From positions 1-15,000 of the forward strand of contig JAHBMJ010001174.1 of the NCBI GenBank assembly GCA_018398765.1: a stretch of 15,000 bases of DNA, in the 5' to 3' direction. Shown piece after piece: positions 9,061-15,000 of this stretch. The notes beneath the pieces were generated by a model, which was not told the origin of the DNA, searched no databases, and worked only from the letters and a program-made list of their open reading frames with translations. How positions within the stretch are numbered: position 1 is the first letter of the stretch; each line of letters starts with the position of its first letter. The position numbers and the translations under genes were made by a program. The DNA is from Chromera velia. Taxonomy: Eukaryota; Sar; Chromeraceae.

Positions 9061-9680
9061 CTAGCTTTAAAAAAAGTCATATCGTTGATTATCGTTGATA
9101 TTATGTCTAGCAAATTCTTGATATTCCGAGTTTATAGTTAATATTTCTAGCAATATTCGATACTATAACATTAATTTTTGATACAGTGTTACATTCAGGA
9201 TTAGAATAAATGTCCGGAGGATTGGCCTCCCGCCCTAATGCCGAATGTCCGACGTGCGGCTTCTATAGAGAAAGCGCCTAGATGTATCAGACCTCCCTGG
9301 CCGGCCCGCACAGGTCTAGCCTGTGCCGCAAACGGATCACATTGAACAATCAATCATCTGCGTGTGTATGCGAGAGGGCTCACTCCATTTCACAGCAGGG
9401 TTTGAAAGGGAACGGTCCCAGAATTGCAGATGAACGGCTTGAAGCAAGTTCTAAAATTAACTTCCTAGCATCCCATCCTCCTCCTTTTCCCCTCCTCTTT
9501 TGCTTCCTTTGTATCACTCCATACCCTTTCATACTCTTTAATTCTTCTCTCTCTTCCTTTCTCACTTTTCCAAGTCTCCTGATGCAGCCTATCCAACTCT
9601 CTTCCTAAAGCTTAACTCAAATTGTCTCCCTTTTTTCTTTTCCATTCTTTCACTATCTGTCTTTTCATTATGACGTCTTT
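9061..9680. other. AT-rich intergenic DNA, no supported gene
   Basis: Bases 9061-9205 are AT-rich, with partial repeats of ATCGTTGAT and TCTAGCAA. A more GC-balanced patch at 9210-9440 contains a small perfect hairpin at 9308-9326 (GCACAGG, 5-base loop, CCTGTGC). A pyrimidine-rich tract runs from about 9475 to 9680. No tRNA or other RNA gene was recognised. Confidence 0.5.
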
Positions 9681-9682
9681 CA

Positions 9683-9938
9683 GAAAGGTATCGACTCTCG
9701 GACATTCTTGTTGGCCTCATTCAAAAGAAAAGAGAATAGAGCGATCTTGTTTACCTTTCTTTTACTATTCACTTTCCATCTGCTACCATTTGCAGCTCTC
9801 TCTTCTCTCCCTTTTACCGAATTCCAATGTGTCATCAAAGCTTGTAAGCAGTTTGCCCTTTCTCCATCATGCAGAGGGCATTATAATTCAGTCGATCAGT
9901 ACATGGATTTCATCTTCGACTACTTGAATATTAAGCAG
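9683..9938 (+). pseudogene. Possible spliced gene remnant of unknown function
   Basis: After a long pyrimidine tract and CTTTCAG (9678-9684), the frame reads KGIDSRTFLLASFKRKENRAI. Another acceptor-like ATGCAG at about 9868-9873 precedes a stretch encoding GHYNSVDQYMDFIFDYLNIKQ, which ends at a GTCAGA donor-like site at 9939. Joining them at a GT near 9748 is frame-compatible. Amino acid composition looks protein-like, unlike the surrounding AT-rich DNA. I do not recognise the family and see no neighbouring exons, so it may be a decayed gene or transposon piece, or chance. Confidence 0.3.
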
Positions 9939-9939
9939 G

Positions 9940-11222
9940 TCAGAGGAAACCATGCATTTCTTTTCTATCAATGGGGTCCCTCTGCCTCCTTCTATTGAGA
10001 ACGGCCCCCTGTTTACCTCCAAGTTTCTCTCTCCCCCCCGAAATAACACTGTATTAACATTATGTAGTACTAACACTATATTATATTGAACACCTATTAA
10101 CATCCTATCAACTACTAGATCAACTACTAACAATTCATAACAACTGTTTTTAGAAATTATAAATCAAAATATCTAGGAATGTCGGCTTAAAAAAAGAAAG
10201 TAAGTGATTCAAGACGATTTTTTTTTTTTTTTTTACTTTTTCAAATTGAGGTAAATTAAGGTCGCGTAAGGATGTAATAGGATAGCATTAATCTTCTAGT
10301 TAATCTTTAGGGTTGCCTAGCGATCCACTTCTGGGCCTCGACTTGCACTATCATTAACAACACTGAATTAAGGACAATTATATAACACATACATATATAT
10401 TAGCTAATATTAGCATATATTATACTAGATATTATAGACAATATACTTGTACAACAGTCAAATAACAGCTATAGATGAACAGTTGTTTGACAGTATTATA
10501 CGTTACATACAGTAATTTTGACTTGATATTTGATTTTAACCCAATTTTTAAGCTGAGCGGCCAAAACGGGTTGGAAGCTTCATTTAGCTTTATTTTAGAG
10601 GTTTTTCTTTTAAGAGCTGCTTTTAGATAGTTTTAGACTTAAAGTGACATACCGCATGCTACGAGGCATGCCATCGCATGCCCATGCATTTTTTAAGCCT
10701 GAGGCATTTTTAGTTCTTCTACGGTCCAGACTACAGATTTAGAATGGTGAACATCATGAACCTAGATTATCATATGATAAACATGAACTAGAACATGAAA
10801 GTACGACTCCGTACGAAAGCACAAAACCTGGTACAAACCTACATGGGCAGGATTCCCGCAAAAACCATACGTACACGCAGCTAAACACGTAAATGCGGTA
10901 GCTTAGCTGTAGGCCCGGACTCCGGAGGCCCAGGAGACCTTCGCAGGCCGGACAATGCAGTTTGCAGCCTAGTTTGCAGCTACAGTTTAATTGCTGGACA
11001 GTTTGCAATCTATATAGTTTGCAATACAATAAAGACACGTTTATATATAAGATAAGTTAAGTAAATCAATTTCTAGATCAATTTATTCTAAGTATATAGA
11101 ATCAAACAAATATCTCAATTAGTGCTAGAATTAGCAATGCACTATTATATGAATTTTGAATTGAATTAAATTGCATAAGGTGGTTAAAGCCTACACTAGA
11201 GCCTATATAATTGAGTTTCATT
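9940..11222. other. AT-rich repeat-bearing intergenic DNA, no supported gene
   Basis: Strongly AT-rich, with a T-run near 10220-10236, palindromic TA-rich sequence at 10376-10450, and an imperfect hairpin around 10456-10498 (ACAGTCAAATAAC against GTTGTTTGACAGT). Three GCATGC palindromes occur within 10654-10681. AGTTTGCA is repeated four times at about 10961-11023. A more GC-rich patch lies at ~10840-10950. The minus-strand open stretch at 10754-11038 looks accidental. Confidence 0.5.
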
Positions 11223-11223
11223 T

Positions 11224-11329
11224 AGTGACCAGATTTGATTTGATAGGATTTGATTTGATTTGATTTGAGCTTCAAGCTCAAACCTGATCAGATTTGAGAT
11301 GGATTTGAGGTTGAAGTCTAGAGGTCACT
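11224..11329. repeat. Short AGTGACC-ended inverted-repeat element, copy 1
   Basis: Begins AGTGACC and ends GGTCACT, a perfect 7-base terminal inverted repeat. The inside is built from GATTTGATTT units plus a GAGCTTCAAGCTC palindrome at about 11268-11280. The first 21 bases recur as an exact reverse complement at 13010-13030. MITE-like in form, without a clear target-site duplication. Confidence 0.65.
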
Positions 11330-11460
11330 TTCGACAAGATTGAAGACAACATGATACAGTCGATACCACTAGCAAATCCTAGAAAGGCCTGGAGACAAGA
11401 AAATCACTAAAAACTAGACTAAAAGCTAAATTAAGACTCTCAAAATTATAATGAACTATT

Positions 11461-11501
11461 GCGGCCTTCTTGTTGTTACTAATGCGGCCTTCTTGTTGTT
11501 A
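11461..11501. repeat. Direct tandem duplication, 23-base period
   Basis: An 18-base unit starting GCGGCCTTCTTGTTG occurs at 11461-11478 and identically at 11484-11501, separated by CTAAT. It lies just outside the left end of the foldback element. Confidence 0.85.
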
Positions 11502-11515
11502 TAACTTATGGGATT

Positions 11516-12120
11516 CCCTGCAGGTAGCTAGGATTTTACGGGATTTTAGCCCAGGATTTTAGCAGATTTTACGGGATTTTGGCCAGGATTTTAGCGGATT
11601 TAGGCAGATTTTGCCCAGGATTCTACCGGACTATTTCTCTAGGATTTTAGAATCTAAAATCCTGGCTTTAGGGATTATAAAGACTAAAATCCTGGATCTT
11701 AGGATTTTAGAAATGAATGCCAGGATTTTATGGGATTTTACGGGATTATACGGGATTTTACAGGATTTTAACATAAATAAAAACAATGAAATAAAAGTTG
11801 ATCACAATCGATGCCGGTTATCCCTTCAGGTCAAACTAGAAAAATATCATTCATCTTTGAATTTAATTTTATTCATTTCTTTAAAATCCTGTAAAATCCC
11901 GTATAATCCCGTAAAATCCTAGGAAGAGGCTAAAATTTTAGCTTTCTTCCAGGATTTTAGATTCTAAAATCCTATGTGTAGGGATTATATTTTTAACGTT
12001 AAGAGTCTAACAGAATCCTGGGCAAAATCCGCTAAAATCCGCTAAAATCCTGGCTAAAATCCCGTAAAATTTGCTAAAATCCTGGGCTAAAATCCCGCAA
12101 AATCCTGGCTATCTGCAGGG
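11516..12120. mobile_element. Foldback (long inverted repeat) element, 605 bases
   Basis: Starts CCCTGCAG (11516-11523) and ends CTGCAGGG (12113-12120). Read inward from each end, the first ~110 bases of both arms match closely: AGGATTTTAC/GGGATTTTAGCCCAGG on the left, with the reverse complement on the right. The match continues with small gaps to about 11770 on the left and 11882 on the right, leaving a loop of ~110 bases. Each arm is made of degenerate (A)GGATTTTA(GC) units. Any open frame inside, such as 11611-11922, simply translates the repeat. It resembles a non-autonomous foldback or MITE-type DNA transposon. I see no clear target-site duplication (flanks GATT and TTGT), so the superfamily is open. 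Confidence 0.8.
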
Positions 12121-12881
12121 TTGTTTGACATCGTTGATCGGTTTGATAAGGAGGGACCCAAGAAGAGCCCAAGGCAAAGAAAAATTTACGTTGAGCTGCG
12201 TAAAACCTGCCACAAGATAATAAAGGACCACTTCAAACCCTTAATCAAAACTTGAATGTCTGGAGAATTAATAGACTGGATTACCCTTTTTTCAGTGAAC
12301 AGATATTTAGAAAAGCTTTTGGGCGTTCATATTCATATAAAACTGATAAAAAAATCTTTTTGTAATCTTTTTTTTTTTTGACGCACAAAAAAGTATGACG
12401 TATGGAGTCCTATCTTGTGGCGCCGCCCTTTGAGCCTTCGCATGCGCCATGACTGAGTGAGCCAGCATGCCGCGCCACATTCCGCTGCCATGCTTTGCTT
12501 CGTGCGTGTCGTACGCACATCGATCGATCGAAGTCGAGTCTGACCTTCGCAATGTTCGCATTCAAGCAATATGCCACTTGAGCAACAGATAAGATTATTT
12601 AAGGCTAATGTCTGTTTGTCATAGATCAAGAGAGCTCTAGAGTCTGAGAGAGAGGAATGAGCAGAACCTGTGTATGATAGAATGAATCCAACTGATTGGA
12701 ATCCTAGATCGCTCTAGAGCTAAACCTTCTGTAAACTGTTGTCTGACTGAGTGTTGCTCACGTTCCTTCTCTAGAATTTCCCTAAGGTTCTTATCCTTGC
12801 TTTACCTTCTGTCTGGACGCCATAAGGTGGCCGGACAGGAGGGACGAAGCAGAAGACTCATTTGAGAGACTGGATGATGAA
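12121..12881. other. Intergenic DNA between repeat elements, no supported gene
   Basis: Mixed composition: AT-rich to ~12400, a GC-richer patch at 12418-12545 with CGATCGATCGA, then AT-rich again. An imperfect hairpin with ~12-base arms lies at 12805-12842 (CTGTCTGG against CCGGACAG). Inverted CTCTAGAG motifs occur near 12633 and 12713. Minus-strand open stretches at 12307-12629 overlap in two frames and show no recognisable motif. Confidence 0.5.
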
Positions 12882-13030
12882 TTGACCTAGAAGATTTGAG
12901 GTTAAAGGGTTAGATTTGAAGTAGATTTGATAGGATTTAATAGGCTCTATCATGCTAAAGTTTCTCAGGCCTAAGATTTGATTTGAGGTTAAGCCCTACT
13001 TCAAATCAAATCAAATCAAATCTGGTCACT
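12882..13030. repeat. AGTGACC-type inverted-repeat element, copy 2 (inverted)
   Basis: Ends with GGTCACT at 13024-13030, preceded by (ATCAA)-type repeats. The last 21 bases are the exact reverse complement of 11224-11244. Its other end is a degenerate TTGACC at 12882. Internal blocks GATTTGAGGTT and GATTTGATAGGATTT are shared with copy 1. Confidence 0.6.
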
Positions 13031-13168
13031 AGTTTTAATGACATTTTTCAACGTCTTCTATCTTTCAAACAACTTGAAACATAAACGCTAGCAGAAACTG
13101 CATTGATATGTGTTTTTTTTGCAAATGTAGAGAAAACTGTATCAATGTATCAATGTTTACTCAGACGC
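13031..13168. other. Short spacer downstream of the nuclease-like gene
   Basis: AT-rich spacer with a T-run near 13112-13119 and a duplicated ATCAATGT near 13140-13155. It lies between the inverted-repeat element and the stop codon of the minus-strand gene, so it probably holds that gene's 3' untranslated sequence. Confidence 0.35.
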
Positions 13169-15000
13169 TTAATTGCAGCTTTTCACAGGCACAGAGAGTC
13201 TACAGTTTCCCATACAACTGCAGTGTTGTTGAAGTATTTTCATAAGTTGCTTTGCTGCCTTTACTGGATTGGAGAGGTCGATCCGCCACTCAAGAAGGCG
13301 GGAAACTCGGGACGCTCTCTTTTCAAGAGGGGTGGACGTGAAGTCAAGACAGAATGTCATAACCCCATTGCGTTCCTGTGCACGCGACGCAACTACCCCC
13401 TCTTTAATGAGGACACTTTCAGGAATCATGTAGATATAGGGGTGACAGCTGTGCAACAGGGAAGGTTTGGAATTTTGACGCGATTCGTTTTTAGCAAGCC
13501 GACCACCGTTTTGGGGAGGTCCCACCAGAAGAAATTGGAAATCCCCTTCGCAATAAGTATTAAGCTTGCCTCTAACTACCTTGCGTGAATTGACGAAAGC
13601 GGTACCCAATCGTGCGCTGCTCCGTTGCGTGAACCACATGGCACACTTCAGCTGTACCTTTTGTGTTTGGTGACATGGGCAGGCACCGAGTCGAATCTCA
13701 ATGTCGTGAGACGCGATTGTCCACTCGGCCTCGCGCACTTCCATACCCCCAGGAACCCTTTCAAACACCTTCAGACAGATTTGAAGCATTCTCCATTCTG
13801 CAAGGTGAGATGGGCTCATTTGCGTCTGGAGTGTGTAAAGGTCATGGAGCCTGAAAGGGCCGAATCCGTTTCTCGCCTCTTCCCACATGGACTTCAATAC
13901 GCTTCCAATATGTCCCCCGTCAGAGCTGCAATGCTGAAAACTGCACCGAGTCTCTTCTGTGTCATGCTTGCCACCCTGAGTAATGGTCAATTTACCCGGC
14001 GGACGAAAATCGGTAAAGACATGTCCCGAGAAACACCAAACCCTGGCTTTTTTTCCCACTTCCTCCCCCGACAAGTCTCTCTCTAGAGAAATACAGACGA
14101 GAGGAGTTCCTCCATACCCACAAACACCATGGAACTCCCACACAGGCGACCAACCTTTCTCGTGTGGCCACTTTGCTTTTTTTGCTGTGGATTTGACTTG
14201 AACGGGGAGCCACAAGTCTTCTCTGCAACCTACTGGTCGCACTGCCATGTCGGATTTAGCAAAGGGGGGAAGAGGGGTGTGGGGCTCTTCCAGTCCTTCG
14301 AATGCTTCTGTGGGGTGAATGTTTCTCCGAATTAGATTCAGCGCATCTTTTTCTATTCCCAATCGGTGATCACGAGGGTATTGAGACTTTGCGCTAGAAA
14401 CAGGGGCCTCTACATTTTTCCTTGGACAGTCGAAGTCTGCCATCTTTGCCAAGGACCTTTGGGGAAGTTGGGATCGCAAATCAATCTGCCGATTGTGGCA
14501 AAGAGACTGCGGATAGCGTTCGGGCTTGGAAAGTGCATGAGGAGGCTGGCGTTGGCGGTCGCAAATATCTATTTCAAAATCTCTGACGCCTTCAGTTGGG
14601 GGTAAGAGACAGTCATAAGGTAACGACACTTCGTCCCGCTCGACGCTGGTACTCGTCTGGGCGCCCATCGTTAGGGTCTCGGTGGGCACTGAGTTTTGTC
14701 TCTTCTCAAGCTTTCCTTCTGGCTCACCAAAATTTCTTGCCTCTGAGTGAGGCGGGTGCAGTGTGGCAAAGCCTCGCATCCCCCCTCCCGACAAAATCTG
14801 CGCAAAACGCCTCCCTGCAGCTGCTGGCGAAGACATGTCGAGTCTCCATCTGAGGAGATGCGAGGGACGATCCTGCACCTTCACGGAACGATTGAGCTGA
14901 AAGTCTAGACGGAGACTCTTCACGCCTTTCTTTTGGTGTTTGTCTGAAGAAACGATACCGAAATCTACCAACTCTTGTACGGGGATGAAATAGAAGAATC
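13169..15000 (-). CDS. Unrecognised long protein with PD-(D/E)XK-like nuclease signature and duplicated domain (5' end beyond right edge)
   Basis: One uninterrupted frame, ~609 codons in the window, stop at 13169, open through base 15000. It has no ATG near its apparent start, so the protein begins further right. Residue numbers count from the codon at 14971. In the middle, D241-MAVRPVG-(11)-LWLPVQVK ends in Q258xK260. This D...QxK arrangement resembles the active site of PD-(D/E)XK nucleases, in a hydrophobic-strand setting. EGDFQFLLVGPP follows at 475-486, then YIYMIPESVLIKEGVVAS. The last ~70 residues (about 512-580) align without gaps to the first ~66 residues plus a few before them (FYFIPVQELVDFGIVSS; LLRWRLDMSSP against LLEWRIDLSNP). 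This implies two tandem modules, the first mostly outside the window. I cannot name the family; endonuclease or mobile-element function is inference. It lacks the introns of its neighbours. Confidence 0.6.
   Translation of the reverse strand, partial: FFYFIPVQELVDFGIVSSDKHQKKGVKSLRLDFQLNRSVKVQDRPSHLLRWRLDMSSPAAAGRRFAQILSGGGMRGFATLHPPHSEARNFGEPEGKLEKRQNSVPTETLTMGAQTSTSVERDEVSLPYDCLLPPTEGVRDFEIDICDRQRQPPHALSKPERYPQSLCHNRQIDLRSQLPQRSLAKMADFDCPRKNVEAPVSSAKSQYPRDHRLGIEKDALNLIRRNIHPTEAFEGLEEPHTPLPPFAKSDMAVRPVGCREDLWLPVQVKSTAKKAKWPHEKGWSPVWEFHGVCGYGGTPLVCISLERDLSGEEVGKKARVWCFSGHVFTDFRPPGKLTITQGGKHDTEETRCSFQHCSSDGGHIGSVLKSMWEEARNGFGPFRLHDLYTLQTQMSPSHLAEWRMLQICLKVFERVPGGMEVREAEWTIASHDIEIRLGACPCHQTQKVQLKCAMWFTQRSSARLGTAFVNSRKVVRGKLNTYCEGDFQFLLVGPPQNGGRLAKNESRQNSKPSLLHSCHPYIYMIPESVLIKEGVVASRAQERNGVMTFCLDFTSTPLEKRASRVSRLLEWRIDLSNPVKAAKQLMKILQQHCSCMGNCRLSVPVKSCN

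Noticed and set aside
11611-11922. 103-codon plus-strand open frame inside the foldback element
   Set aside because: It translates the GGATTTTA repeat units and the loop; the peptide only mirrors the repeat.
11461-13030. CRISPR-like array reading of the short repeats
   Set aside because: Spacing is irregular, units are degenerate and inverted, and the DNA is clearly eukaryotic.
13103-14086. Plus-strand open frames antisense to the nuclease-like gene
   Set aside because: The minus strand has one uninterrupted frame over the whole region with internal homology between its ends; the plus-strand frames are broken and motif-free.

Overview
This looks like intron-rich nuclear DNA from a eukaryote, most likely a protist or alga. 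Genes are split by short introns (about 90 to 400 bases) with GT..AG ends and nearly invariant TGCAG/CGCAG acceptors. The intergenic DNA is full of simple repeats and hairpin-forming repeats. The style fits a photosynthetic alveolate such as a chromerid, but that is a guess from style; nothing in the window fixes the species.

Layout: (1) Bases ~150-1661, minus strand: the 5' half of a split gene for a non-heme Fe(II)/2-oxoglutarate dioxygenase of the isopenicillin-N-synthase-like class. Five exons are visible, one only 24 bases long, and the rest lies beyond the left edge. (2) Bases 1662-2417: a divergent intergenic region with a GC-rich nested palindrome. (3) Bases 2418-8935, plus strand: a complete 12-exon gene for a subfamily D (peroxisomal type) ABC half transporter, ~1085 residues in my model. 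It has the full set of nucleotide-binding motifs, an inserted linker and a very long Gly/Pro/Ser-rich C-terminal tail. (4) Bases ~8970-13100: a compositionally different, AT-rich stretch without a convincing intact gene. It holds a 605-base foldback element (11516-12120) with long imperfect inverted arms. That element sits between two inverted copies of a shorter AGTGACC-ended repeat (11224-11329 and 12882-13030), so it may be nested in a ~1.8 kb element. A possible spliced gene remnant lies at 9683-9938. (5) Bases 13169-15000, minus strand: a long uninterrupted reading frame, open through the right edge, for a protein with a PD-(D/E)XK-like nuclease signature (D..QxK). It carries two gapless-alignable copies of a ~70-residue domain, suggesting tandem modules. 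I do not recognise this family by name.

The two split genes share splice habits. Donors often have C at position +3 (GTCAGT) and acceptors end in GCAG. The dioxygenase and the ABC transporter are head to head and may share a promoter region, but there is no direct evidence that they work together. The nuclease-like reading frame lacks introns, is internally repetitive and borders repeat-rich DNA, so it may be mobile or of foreign origin (inference).
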